Positions 36,533-44,514 of a stretch of 64,000 nt of DNA are shown piece by piece. The notes under the pieces are model-generated. The model worked only from the letters and a program-made list of their open reading frames with translations. It was not told the origin of the DNA and did not search any database. The translations under genes and the position numbers were made by a program. This stretch comes from Streptomyces sp. ADI95-17 (GTDB taxonomy: Bacteria; Actinomycetota; Actinomycetes; Streptomycetales; Streptomycetaceae): the NCBI RefSeq assembly GCF_003846175.1, contig NZ_ML123049.1:83574-147573 (forward strand), written 5' to 3'. Position 1 is the first letter of the stretch, and the number at the start of each line of letters is the position of its first letter.

Positions 36533-36561
36533 GAAGGCCCCGGCAACGCGCCGGGGCCTTC
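36533..36561 (+). terminator. M23 peptidase terminator
   Basis: GAAGGCCCCGGC (36533-36544) and GCCGGGGCCTTC (36550-36561) are perfectly complementary around a 5-nt loop, 26 nt after the stop. Confidence 0.9.
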
Positions 36562-36662
36562 GGCATGCCCGCCGCCCCGACCCCTGGAGACGACTGGCCG
36601 CCGAACCGTCCCGCGGCCAAAAGATATTCATGAATTCCCGCCCGGCATCGGAAATGCGGCCG

Positions 36663-36676
36663 TATTGCAATAGAGT
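36663..36676 (+). promoter_or_regulatory. Palindrome overlapping a -10 box before the GntR gene
   Basis: TATTGCAATA (36663-36672) is a perfect 10-bp palindrome whose end merges with TAGAGT (36671-36676), an acceptable -10. It sits 56 nt before the GntR start, a position suited to autoregulation. The match is short, so confidence is low. Confidence 0.35.
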
Positions 36677-36732
36677 CTCGGAACAGGCGTCGGCTGGCCG
36701 CGATTAGCGGTGATCGAGACGGAGGTTCGGAC

Positions 36733-37428
36733 ATGCGCATTCCGGCGCATTCGGTATGCACGGCAATCCGTGACGACATCGTCTCCGGTGTCTTCGCACG
36801 CGGCAGCCGGCTCACGGAGGAGCTGCTGGCCCGCCGTTACGGGGTCTCCCGCGTCCCGGTACGGGAGGCGCTGCGCACCCTGGAGTCCGAGGGCTTCGTG
36901 GTCACCCGGCGGCACGCGGGCGCCTGTGTCGCCGAGCCCACCGAGCTGGAGGCGGCCGACCTCCTGGAGGTCCGCACACTGCTGGAGCCCCTGGGCGCCG
37001 CCCGCGCCGCGCAACGCCGCACCGAGGCACACCTCAAGGTGCTCCGCGGCCTCGTGCGGCTCGGCCAGGACCGGGCCCGGCGCGGCGAGGGCGACGACCT
37101 GGGCTCGCTGGGCGGCTGGTTCCACGAGACGCTGGCGCAGGCCTCCGGCAGCCCCGGCCTGATCGCGCTGCTCACCCAGCTGCGGCACAAGATCGACTGG
37201 ATGTACGCGGTCGAGCAGCCCGCCCGGCCGGTGGATTCCTGGGCCGAGCACGGGGCGATCGTGGACGCGGTGGCACGCGGCGACGCGGAACGGGCCAGGG
37301 CGCTGGCCGCCCATCACGCGGAACGGGCCGCGGCCGCGCACCGGCCGCGACGGCGGCCCGGCGTGTCCGGGGCCGGCCGGGTGAGGGCCTCGCAACATTC
37401 CGTAAACACCGCGGGTGTCCGGCATTAA
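36733..37428 (+). CDS. GntR family transcriptional regulator (FadR subfamily)
   Basis: A 231-residue regulator. The winged helix-turn-helix at about residues 8-70 (EELLARRYGVSRVPVREALRTLESEGFV) is followed by an all-helical FCD domain (about 80-215), which in this subfamily binds carboxylic acids, often through a metal. The ATG at 36733 has GGAGG upstream. The last 25 residues are Arg-rich and variable. It is encoded next to ptsH in the opposite orientation; a role in carbon-source control is plausible but not shown. Confidence 0.9.
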   Translation: MRIPAHSVCTAIRDDIVSGVFARGSRLTEELLARRYGVSRVPVREALRTLESEGFVVTRRHAGACVAEPTELEAADLLEVRTLLEPLGAARAAQRRTEAHLKVLRGLVRLGQDRARRGEGDDLGSLGGWFHETLAQASGSPGLIALLTQLRHKIDWMYAVEQPARPVDSWAEHGAIVDAVARGDAERARALAAHHAERAAAAHRPRRRPGVSGAGRVRASQHSVNTAGVRH

Positions 37429-37588
37429 CAATCGCGCCGTATACAAAGAGGAGCCATTGTGCGGGGCGCGTCGCGGGCGGTCAAAATTCTACCCGGCCTG
37501 AATTCTGCCCTGCTCGAATTCAGCGCACCTGGATTTCGTATGCCTGAATCCCGGACGCCGATTTTTCCAGCAGGCACCGGAAAACAAA

Positions 37589-37623
37589 AGAGCCGCGGCC
37601 CCGGTTCAGGGTGCCACGGCTCT
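37589..37623 (-). terminator. ptsH terminator
   Basis: AGAGCCGCGGCCC and GTGCCACGGCTCT pair with two mismatches. On the leftward strand the hairpin is followed by CTTTTGTTTTCC, a genuine T-run, which is unusual for this GC-rich genome. It begins 16 nt after the ptsH stop. Confidence 0.85.
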
Positions 37624-37638
37624 CTCGCGGAAAATGGT

Positions 37639-37920
37639 TCAGACGGTCTCCGGGAGCTCTTCGAGCCCCTCGGCGACCAGCTTCGCCAGACGGTCCAGGG
37701 CGGCTTCGGAGTCGTCGGCCTCGGAAGCGAGCACGATCTCCTCGCCACCCTGCGCGCCGAGGCCGAGGACCGCGAGCATGGAAGCGGCGTTCACCGGGTT
37801 GCCGTCGGCCTTGGCGATCGTCACGGGGACGCCGGAAGCCGTGGCGGCACGGACGAAGATGGAAGCGGGGCGGGCGTGCAGGCCCTCGGCCCAACCGACG
37901 TTGACGCGGCGCTCAGCCAT
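37639..37920 (-). CDS. ptsH: PTS phosphocarrier protein HPr
   Basis: HPr passes phosphate from enzyme I to the sugar-specific enzymes II. The 93-residue product has the active-site histidine at position 15 (EGLHARPAS), exactly where it lies in other HPr proteins, and a serine at about 47 (NAASMLAVL), in the region of the regulatory serine of Gram-positive HPr. The ATG at 37920 has GAAGGG upstream and is preferred over an ATG five codons earlier. A DasR-type operator lies 24-39 nt upstream, consistent with control of the PTS by N-acetylglucosamine status in Streptomyces. Confidence 0.95.
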   Translation of the reverse strand: MAERRVNVGWAEGLHARPASIFVRAATASGVPVTIAKADGNPVNAASMLAVLGLGAQGGEEIVLASEADDSEAALDRLAKLVAEGLEELPETV

Positions 37921-37943
37921 GGTTCTGCCCTTCACGAATCAAC

Positions 37944-37959
37944 AGTTGTCTAGACCAGT
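37944..37959. promoter_or_regulatory. DasR-responsive element (dre) of ptsH
   Basis: AGTTGTCTAGACCAGT matches the palindromic dre consensus ACTGGTCTAGACCAGT at 14 of 16 positions. DasR, a GntR-family repressor released by glucosamine-6-phosphate, is known to control pts genes in S. coelicolor. The site lies 24 nt before the ptsH start, so binding would block transcription or the start site. Confidence 0.85.
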
Positions 37960-38080
37960 CTCTCACGCGGTGCGCAGTGCTCCGGCCGACCCGGGAACAG
38001 CCCGTAACGCCTGCGGACCCGCCGATCGGCCCTCTCAGACTGCCCCGGCCCCGAGACCTACGCGACCGCTGACGGAGCCG

Positions 38081-38086
38081 TACTCT
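38081..38086 (+). promoter_or_regulatory. -10 box of a leaderless transcript (PatA-like gene)
   Basis: TACTCT ends 6 nt before the ATG at 38093. No ribosome binding site occupies the normal position (the nearest GGAG is 15 nt away), so a leaderless mRNA is the simplest reading. Confidence 0.45.
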
Positions 38087-38092
38087 TTGCCC

Positions 38093-40993
38093 ATGCAGCC
38101 CGTGCCGGAGCAGAGTCCGCATCACGCTTATCCCGACCACTGGGAAGCGGACGTGGTGCTCCGCGACGGAGGCACCGCGCGCATCAGGCCCATCACCACG
38201 AACGATGCCGAACGGCTGGTCAGCTTCTACGAGCAGGTCTCCGACGAGTCGAAGTACTACCGGTTCTTCGCCCCGTACCCGCGGCTGTCCGACCGGGACG
38301 TGCACCGCTTCACCCATCACGACTACGTCGACCGGGTGGGGCTCGCCGTCACGGTCGGCGGCGAGTTCATCGCGACCGTGCGCTACGACCGGATCGACGA
38401 GCGGGGCAGGCCCGCCTCCGCCCCCGCCGACCAGGCCGAGGTCGCCTTCCTCGTCCAGGACGCGCACCAGGGCCGGGGTGTGGCCTCGGCGCTCCTCGAA
38501 CACATCGCGGCCGTCGCCCGCGAGCGCGGCATCCGCCGCTTCGCCGCCGAGGTGCTGCCCGCCAACAACAAGATGATCAAGGTGTTCCGGGACGCCGGTT
38601 ACACCCAGCAGCGCAGTTTCGAGGACGGTTCCGTCCACCTCACCCTGGACCTCGAACCGACCGCCGAGTCCCTCGCCGTCCAGCGCGGCCGTGAACAGCG
38701 GGCGGAGGCACGGTCCGTGCAGCGCCTGCTGGCCCCCGGCTCGGTCGCCGTCATCGGCGTCGGCCGGACCCCCGGCGGAGTCGGCCGCACGGTCCTGCGC
38801 AACCTCCTCGGAGCCGGCTTCACCGGCCGCACGTACGCCGTGAACCGCGCCTTCGCCGCCGACCAGGTGACCGTCGACGGTGTCCCCGCCCACCGCTCGA
38901 TCGGCGAGATCGACGAGCCGGTCGACCTCGCGGTCGTCGCCGTCCCCGCCGACCGGGTCCCGGAAGCCGTCGCGGACTGCGGCGAGCACGGCGTCCAGGG
39001 CCTGGTGGTGCTCTCCGCCGGATACGCCGAATGGGGCGCCGAGGGCCGGGAACGGCAGCGCGAACTGGTCCGGCAGGCCCGTTCGTACGGTATGCGGATC
39101 ATCGGTCCGAACGCCTTCGGCGTGATCAACAACGCCGAAACGGTCCGGCTGAACGCCTCGCTCGCCCCCGAGCCGCCCGCCCCCGGACGCATCGGCCTGT
39201 TCACCCAGTCCGGAGCGATCGGCATCGCGCTGCTCTCCGGGCTCTACCGGCGCGGCGCGGGCCTGTCCACCTTCATCTCCGCGGGCAACCGTGCCGACAT
39301 CTCGGGCAACGACTTCCTCCAGTACTGGTACGAGGACCCCGACACCGACGTCGCCCTGCTGTACCTGGAATCGCTCGGCAACCCCCGCAAGTTCACCCGC
39401 CTCGCGCGGCGCACCGCGGCGGTGAAGCCGGTGGTCGTGGTGAAGGGCGCCCGGCACAGCGGTTCCACCCCGCCCGGCCACGCGGTGCCGGTCAGCCGGA
39501 TCCCGGACGCGACGGTCTCGGCGCTGATGCGGCAGGCGGGCGTGATCAGGGTCGACACGGTGACCGAGATGGTCGACGCGGGGCTCCTCCTCGCCGACCA
39601 GCCGCTCCCGGCCGGCCCCCGGGTCGCGATCCTCGGCAACTCCGAGTCGCTCGGTCTCCTCACGTACGACGCCTGCCTCGCCGAGGGGCTGCGCCCGCGC
39701 CCGCCCCTCGACCTCACCACCGCCGCCACCCCGCAGGACTTCAGGAACGCGCTCGCCGAGGCCCTGGCCGACGACGGCTGCGACTCGGTGGTGGTGACGG
39801 CGATCCCGTGGGTCGGCGAGGACGGCGAGGCGGAATCGGGCGACGGAGAGGTGCTCGCGGCCGCCCTGCACACGGCCGCCGCCGCGGGCCCGGCCAAGCC
39901 GGTGGCCGTCGTGCACGTCGAGATCGGCGGGCTGGCCGAGGCCCTCGCCGCGGCCACCAGCACGGTCGCCCTGCCACGCCCCCCGGCACAGCCCGCCCCG
40001 GCCGCGAGCCCCACACACACCGGAGCCACCACCCCGCCCGGCCCCGGAGCCACCACCCCGCCCGACCCCGGCCCGGCGCCCACGACCCCCGTCACCGGCG
40101 CCCCCGGCACCCGCAACGGCCGGATCCCCGCCTATCCCGCGGCCGAACGGGCGGTGCGCGCGCTGGCCGAGGCGGTGCGGTACGCGCAGTGGCGACGGCA
40201 GGCCGCCGTGCCCGGCAAGGTGCCCGAGTTCCTCGACGACACCATCGACGAGCCCGGCACCGCCGGACTCATCGACACCCTTCTCGGCCCCGACCCCGAC
40301 CCGAGGGGCCTCCAGCTCGCCCACGACCAGGCCCGCGAGCTCCTGGGCCGCTACGGCATCACCGTGCGGCCGACGCTCCCGGCGCCCGACCCGGACGCGG
40401 CCGTCGCGGCGGCGGCCCGGCTCGGCTACCCCGTGGCGCTCAAGACCACCGCGCCGCACCTGCGCCACCGCGCCGATCTCGGCGGTGTCCGGCTCGACCT
40501 CGCCAACGAGACCGCGCTGCGTCGGGCGTACGGCGAACTGACCGAACTGCTCGGCAAGCCCGCCGAACTCCAGCCGGTGGTCCAGGCCATGGCGCCCCGC
40601 GGCGTCGACACCGTCGTACGGGCCACGATCGACCCGGCGGCCGGCGCCGTGCTCTCCTTCGGGCTCGCGGGAGCGCCCTCCGAACTCCTCGGCGACACCG
40701 CCCACCGCCTCGTCCCGGCCACCGACCGCGACGCCGCCGAGCTGATCCGGTCCATCCGGGCGGCCCCGGTGCTGTTCGGCTGGCGCGGTGCGGCGCCGGT
40801 GGACACCGCATCCCTCGAAGAGCTGCTGCTGCGGGTCTCCCGGCTGGTCGACGACCACCCCGAGGTGGTCTCCATCGCGCTGGAACCGGTCGTGGTCGCC
40901 ACCCACGGGCTCACCGTCCTCGGTGCGGCCGTCCGCCTCTCGCCGCCCCCGGCCCGCACCGACCTCGGCCCCCGCCGCCTCCCCAACTACTGA
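38093..40993 (+). CDS. Protein lysine acetyltransferase: GNAT domain fused to acyl-CoA-synthetase-like domain (PatA type)
   Basis: A 966-residue fusion. The GNAT domain comes first (about 20-180) with the acetyl-CoA loop QGRGVASALL. Then follow a CoA-binding Rossmann domain (LAPGSVAVIGVGRTPGGVG), a CoA-ligase domain (SGAIGIALLSG) and, after a Pro/Thr-rich linker at about 625-680, an ATP-grasp domain (about 740-955). This N-terminal GNAT order matches SlPatA of S. lividans, which acetylates and inactivates acyl-CoA synthetases; Salmonella Pat has the reverse order. The SHTG region with the catalytic His of true NDP-forming synthetases is altered to GHAVP, so the large part probably senses acyl-CoA rather than makes it. 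Confidence 0.93.
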   Translation: MQPVPEQSPHHAYPDHWEADVVLRDGGTARIRPITTNDAERLVSFYEQVSDESKYYRFFAPYPRLSDRDVHRFTHHDYVDRVGLAVTVGGEFIATVRYDRIDERGRPASAPADQAEVAFLVQDAHQGRGVASALLEHIAAVARERGIRRFAAEVLPANNKMIKVFRDAGYTQQRSFEDGSVHLTLDLEPTAESLAVQRGREQRAEARSVQRLLAPGSVAVIGVGRTPGGVGRTVLRNLLGAGFTGRTYAVNRAFAADQVTVDGVPAHRSIGEIDEPVDLAVVAVPADRVPEAVADCGEHGVQGLVVLSAGYAEWGAEGRERQRELVRQARSYGMRIIGPNAFGVINNAETVRLNASLAPEPPAPGRIGLFTQSGAIGIALLSGLYRRGAGLSTFISAGNRADISGNDFLQYWYEDPDTDVALLYLESLGNPRKFTRLARRTAAVKPVVVVKGARHSGSTPPGHAVPVSRIPDATVSALMRQAGVIRVDTVTEMVDAGLLLADQPLPAGPRVAILGNSESLGLLTYDACLAEGLRPRPPLDLTTAATPQDFRNALAEALADDGCDSVVVTAIPWVGEDGEAESGDGEVLAAALHTAAAAGPAKPVAVVHVEIGGLAEALAAATSTVALPRPPAQPAPAASPTHTGATTPPGPGATTPPDPGPAPTTPVTGAPGTRNGRIPAYPAAERAVRALAEAVRYAQWRRQAAVPGKVPEFLDDTIDEPGTAGLIDTLLGPDPDPRGLQLAHDQARELLGRYGITVRPTLPAPDPDAAVAAAARLGYPVALKTTAPHLRHRADLGGVRLDLANETALRRAYGELTELLGKPAELQPVVQAMAPRGVDTVVRATIDPAAGAVLSFGLAGAPSELLGDTAHRLVPATDRDAAELIRSIRAAPVLFGWRGAAPVDTASLEELLLRVSRLVDDHPEVVSIALEPVVVATHGLTVLGAAVRLSPPPARTDLGPRRLPNY

Positions 40994-41075
40994 CGCCGGC
41001 GAAGGCGGGCCCCGTCACGCCCGCGGGCCGGGTCCGCCCTGCCGTACAACGTCCCCGGCAGTCATCCGCCCCCCG

Positions 41076-41081
41076 TAGGAT
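41076..41081 (+). promoter_or_regulatory. -10 box of a leaderless transcript (DUF5998 gene)
   Basis: TAGGAT ends 7 nt before the ATG at 41089, giving a transcript start at or next to the start codon. The same purines could serve as a ribosome binding site, which is the alternative reading. Confidence 0.45.
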
Positions 41082-41088
41082 GGTCCTC

Positions 41089-41685
41089 ATGGCAAAGACC
41101 GGTACGACGACCCAGGGGCTGCGCGCGGCGATCGAGCGCAGTGGCTACTACCCGGCCCTCGTGGCCGAGGCGGTGGAGGCCGCCGTGGGCGGTGAGCCGG
41201 TCGCTTCGTACCTGGTGCACCAGGAGACCACCTTCGACTCCAACGAGGTGCGCCGCCACGTCACGGTCCTGGTCCTGACGGACAACCGTTTCATCGTCAG
41301 CCACACCGACGAGCAGAACGCCGACACCAGCTCCCCGACCCCGTACGCCACCACCTCCACGGAGTCGGTCAAGCTCGACCGGATCTCCTCGGTCGTGGTC
41401 AGCCGGGTCGTCGCCAACCCCGAGAAGTACGTACCGGGCACGCTGCCCCGCGAGGTCGTCCTCACCATCGGCTGGGGCGCGGTCTCCCGGATCGACCTGG
41501 AGCCGGCCGCCTGCGGCGACCCCAACTGCGAGGCCGACCACGGCTACACCGGCAACTCCACCGCCGACGACCTGAGCCTGCGGGTCAGCGAGGCCGGTGA
41601 CGGCCCGGACACCGTGCGCCAGACCCTCGCCTTCGCCCAGTCGCTCTCCGAGGCCACGGCCGCGACCGCGGCGACCGGCCGCTGA
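41089..41685 (+). CDS. DUF5998 family protein
   Basis: A 198-residue soluble actinobacterial protein of unknown function. It has a beta-rich centre (VTVLVLTDNRFIVSHTDEQ) resembling a PH-like or sensor fold, a conserved GWGAVSRIDLEPAACGDPNCEADHG segment with two Cys and a His that could bind metal, and a helical end. Its stop codon overlaps the start of the following phosphodiesterase gene (TGATG), so the two are translationally coupled and probably work together. The order is conserved in streptomycetes to my recollection. Confidence 0.8.
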   Translation: MAKTGTTTQGLRAAIERSGYYPALVAEAVEAAVGGEPVASYLVHQETTFDSNEVRRHVTVLVLTDNRFIVSHTDEQNADTSSPTPYATTSTESVKLDRISSVVVSRVVANPEKYVPGTLPREVVLTIGWGAVSRIDLEPAACGDPNCEADHGYTGNSTADDLSLRVSEAGDGPDTVRQTLAFAQSLSEATAATAATGR

Positions 41686-42872
41686 TGGCGCAGCCGGCCT
41701 GGCAGGATCCCGTTCCGCTCTCCGTCGACAGCGCCCCGGTGCCGGAGTACGGCAGCGGATCGCTCGCCGATCTGCTGCCCACGCTCGCCGCCGGACAGGG
41801 CGTCGCCGGCTTCACCGCGGCGATCCCCGAACTCACCCCCGCCGACCGGAACTGCGTGTTCCTGATCGACGGCCTCGGCTGGGAGCAGATCAAGGCCCAC
41901 CCCGACGAGGCACCGTTTCTGCACTCCCTGCTCCCCACCTCGCGCGGCGGCACCGGCCGCCCGATAACGGCGGGCTTCCCGGCCACCACGGCGACCTCGC
42001 TCGCCTCGGTGGGCACCGGGCTGCCACCCGGGGAGCACGGCCTGCCCGGCTACAGCGCACGCAATCCGGAGACCGGCGAGCTGATGAACCAGCTCCGCTG
42101 GAAGCCCTGGACCTCCCCGAAGGTCTGGCAGCCGTACCCGACCGTGTTCCAGCTCGCCGACGCCGCGGGCGTGCGCACCGCCCAGGTCTCCGCCCCCGCC
42201 TTCGAGCAGACCCCGCTCACCAAGGTCGCGCTCAGCGGCGGCTCGTTCCTGGGCCGGCTCACCGGCGAGGAGCGGATGGACATCGCCGCCGAACGGCTCG
42301 CCATGGGCGACCGGTCGCTCGTCTACACGTACTACAGCGAGGTCGACGGCAAGGGCCACCGCTTCGGCGTCGACTCCGACGCCTGGCGCGGACAGCTGAT
42401 GTACGTGGACGGACTGGCGCGGCGCCTGGCCGAACAGCTCCCGCCCCGCTCGGCGCTGTACATCACCGCCGACCACGGCATGATCGACATCCCGTTCGAC
42501 GAGCAGTCCCGGATCGACTTCGACGAGGACTGGGAGCTGCGCGCGGGCGTCGCCCTGCTCGGCGGCGAGGGCCGGGCCCGTCATGTGTACGCCGTCCCGG
42601 GCGCCGAGAACGATGTGCTGACCGTCTGGCAGGAAGTGCTCGGCGAGCAGTTCTGGGTGGCGAGCCGGGACGAGGCGATCGCGGCCGGCTGGTTCGGCCC
42701 GAAGGTCGACGAACGGGTCCGCGGCAGGATCGGCGACGTCGTCGCGGCGGCCCACGACGACGTGGTGATCACCGCTTCCGTCAATGAGCCGCACGAGTCC
42801 GCGATGGTCGGCATGCACGGCTCGATGACCCCCGTCGAGCAGCTCGTCCCGCTCCTCGAAGTACGCTCGTAA
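41685..42872 (+). CDS. Alkaline phosphatase superfamily protein (nucleotide pyrophosphatase/phosphodiesterase type)
   Basis: A 395-residue hydrolase. The metal-binding core is visible: FLIDGLGWEQ near residue 60, the nucleophile Thr in GFPATTATSLASVGTG, and the late ITADHGMIDIP and His-containing MVGMHGSM segments that supply the second metal site. Such enzymes split nucleotide pyrophosphates or phosphodiesters. There is no signal peptide, so it acts in the cytosol. It starts on the last base of the DUF5998 stop codon. The substrate is unknown. Confidence 0.88.
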   Translation: MAQPAWQDPVPLSVDSAPVPEYGSGSLADLLPTLAAGQGVAGFTAAIPELTPADRNCVFLIDGLGWEQIKAHPDEAPFLHSLLPTSRGGTGRPITAGFPATTATSLASVGTGLPPGEHGLPGYSARNPETGELMNQLRWKPWTSPKVWQPYPTVFQLADAAGVRTAQVSAPAFEQTPLTKVALSGGSFLGRLTGEERMDIAAERLAMGDRSLVYTYYSEVDGKGHRFGVDSDAWRGQLMYVDGLARRLAEQLPPRSALYITADHGMIDIPFDEQSRIDFDEDWELRAGVALLGGEGRARHVYAVPGAENDVLTVWQEVLGEQFWVASRDEAIAAGWFGPKVDERVRGRIGDVVAAAHDDVVITASVNEPHESAMVGMHGSMTPVEQLVPLLEVRS

Positions 42873-42923
42873 CCGCGTTTCTCCCCACATCCCTTCCCTT
42901 GCCCGAAAGGTGCTCGACCCCTC

Positions 42924-43574
42924 ATGCCCGAGCTTGTGTTCTTCTCCGGAACGATGGACTGCGGAAAGAGCACACTGGCGCTCCAGATCGGCCACAACCG
43001 TTCGGCACGCGGCCTGCAGGGCGTGATCTTCACCCGCGACGACCGGGCGGGGGAGGGCAAGCTCTCCTCGCGCCTGGGACTGGTCACCGACGCCGTCGAG
43101 GCCGACGAGGGCATGGACCTGTACGCCCATCTCGTCGACCGGATAAGCCGGGGCGGCCGGGCGGACTACGTGATCGTGGACGAGGCGCAGTTCCTGGCCC
43201 CCGTCCAGATCGACCAGTTGGCGCGCATCGTCGACGACCTCGACCTGGACGTCTTCGCGTTCGGCATCACCACCGACTTCCGGACCAAGCTGTTCCCCGG
43301 CTCCCAGCGGCTGATCGAGCTGGCCGACCGGGTGGAGACGCTCCAGGTCGAAGCGCTCTGCTGGTGCGGCGCACGGGCCACGCACAATGCCCGGACGGTC
43401 GGCGGCGAGATGGTCGTCGAAGGCGCCCAGGTGGTCGTGGGCGACGTCAACCAGCAGGCGGGCGAGGTCGGTTACGAGGTGCTGTGCCGGCGTCACCACC
43501 AGCGCAGGACCACCAGCGCCACCGCCCGCGCGGGCGCCCTGTCGCCGGACGTGCTGCCCGTCACCTCCGCCTGA
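42924..43574 (+). CDS. tdk: Thymidine kinase
   Basis: Type II thymidine kinase that phosphorylates thymidine in the salvage pathway. The 216-residue product shows the P-loop SGTMDCGKST at residues 8-17, the DEAQF motif, the FGITTDF segment and structural zinc ligands (CWCG, and a later CRRHH). The ATG at 42924 has GAAAGG upstream. It lies 51 nt after the phosphodiesterase gene in the same direction, possibly one operon linking nucleotide hydrolysis and salvage. Confidence 0.95.
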   Translation: MPELVFFSGTMDCGKSTLALQIGHNRSARGLQGVIFTRDDRAGEGKLSSRLGLVTDAVEADEGMDLYAHLVDRISRGGRADYVIVDEAQFLAPVQIDQLARIVDDLDLDVFAFGITTDFRTKLFPGSQRLIELADRVETLQVEALCWCGARATHNARTVGGEMVVEGAQVVVGDVNQQAGEVGYEVLCRRHHQRRTTSATARAGALSPDVLPVTSA

Positions 43575-43605
43575 ACCGCCCGTCGGCCACCCGTGTCCCG
43601 CTGCT

Positions 43606-43611
43606 TAGGAT
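43606..43611 (+). promoter_or_regulatory. -10 box of a leaderless transcript (PaaX-like gene)
   Basis: TAGGAT ends 6 nt before the GTG at 43618. The purine run GGATGAGG could instead act as ribosome binding site. Confidence 0.4.
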
Positions 43612-43617
43612 GAGGCC

Positions 43618-44490
43618 GTGAACACGGTGAGCGCGGAAGAGGACGACTCCGGACCGGGCCCGCTGGGCAAGGTGCAGCCCAGACAGCTGATCGTGACCGT
43701 CTACGGGCTGTACGCGCGCGACACCGACGGCTGGATGTCGGTGGCCTCGCTGATCCAGCTGCTCGCCGACCTCGGCGTCGAGGCACCGACCGTACGCTCC
43801 TGCGTCTCCCGGCTGAAGCGGGCCGGACTGCTCGAAGCCCGGACGGTGTCCGGAGCGGCCGGATACCGGATCTCGCCCGAGACCGAGCGGATGCTGCGCG
43901 ACGGCGATCCGCGCATCTTCGCCGCCCGGCGGGCCACCGTCGACGAGGGCTGGGTACTGGTCGTCTTCTCGGTGCCCGAGTCCGAGCGCGCCAGGCGGCA
44001 CACCCTGCGCACCCAGCTCACCCGGCTCGGCTTCGGTTCGGTGTCCGCCGGTGTGTGGATCGCACCGGGGCATGTGCACGACGAGGCGGAGTCCATGCTG
44101 GCCAGACACGGCCTGCGCTCGTACGCCGACCTCTTCCGGGCCGACTACCTGTCGGCCGGCGGGGGCGACGGCGGCGAACTCGCCGCGAAGGTCCGCTCCT
44201 GGTGGGACACCGCCCGGCTGCAACGGCTGTACGTCGAATTCCTCGCCGCGCACCGCCCGGTGGCCGAGCGGATCGCGAAGGGTCCGGGGGTGACGGACCG
44301 GGAGGCGTTCACGACGTACATCAGGGTCCTCACCGACTGGCGACGGCTGGTCTACCTGGATCCCGGTGTCGCGCGTGAACTGCTGCCCGCCGAGTGGAGC
44401 GGAACCCACGCGTCCGAACTCTTCGACGAGATGCACGCCCGGCTGGCCGGCCCGGCCCACCGGCACGTCGAACGGGTCCGGACCGGCTGA
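43618..44490 (+). CDS. PaaX family transcriptional regulator
   Basis: A 290-residue regulator of the PaaX type. The N-terminal winged helix (LIQLLADLGVEAPTVRSCVSRLKRAGLL, about 35-90) is followed by the central domain (WVLVVFSVPESERARRHTLRTQLTRLGFG) that resembles Cas2-like ferredoxin folds in this family, and a helical C terminus. PaaX of E. coli represses phenylacetate degradation and responds to phenylacetyl-CoA. No paa genes are nearby, so the regulon is open. It converges with the VOC gene at 44515 with only 24 nt between them. Confidence 0.9.
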   Translation: MNTVSAEEDDSGPGPLGKVQPRQLIVTVYGLYARDTDGWMSVASLIQLLADLGVEAPTVRSCVSRLKRAGLLEARTVSGAAGYRISPETERMLRDGDPRIFAARRATVDEGWVLVVFSVPESERARRHTLRTQLTRLGFGSVSAGVWIAPGHVHDEAESMLARHGLRSYADLFRADYLSAGGGDGGELAAKVRSWWDTARLQRLYVEFLAAHRPVAERIAKGPGVTDREAFTTYIRVLTDWRRLVYLDPGVARELLPAEWSGTHASELFDEMHARLAGPAHRHVERVRTG

Positions 44491-44514
44491 GAGCCCGCCG
44501 CCGGCCGTCGCCGC

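Noticed and set aside
37459..37953. Open frame starting GTG at 37459 with GAGGAG upstream
   Set aside because: It runs through the ptsH terminator and antisense through all of ptsH, with shadow-like composition; the good ribosome binding site is probably chance.
37913..40906. Very long leftward open frame antisense to the PatA-type gene (nearly 1000 codons)
   Set aside because: High GC suppresses stops in the antisense frames; composition is Gly/Arg/Val shadow-like with no domain, and the sense gene is clearly real.
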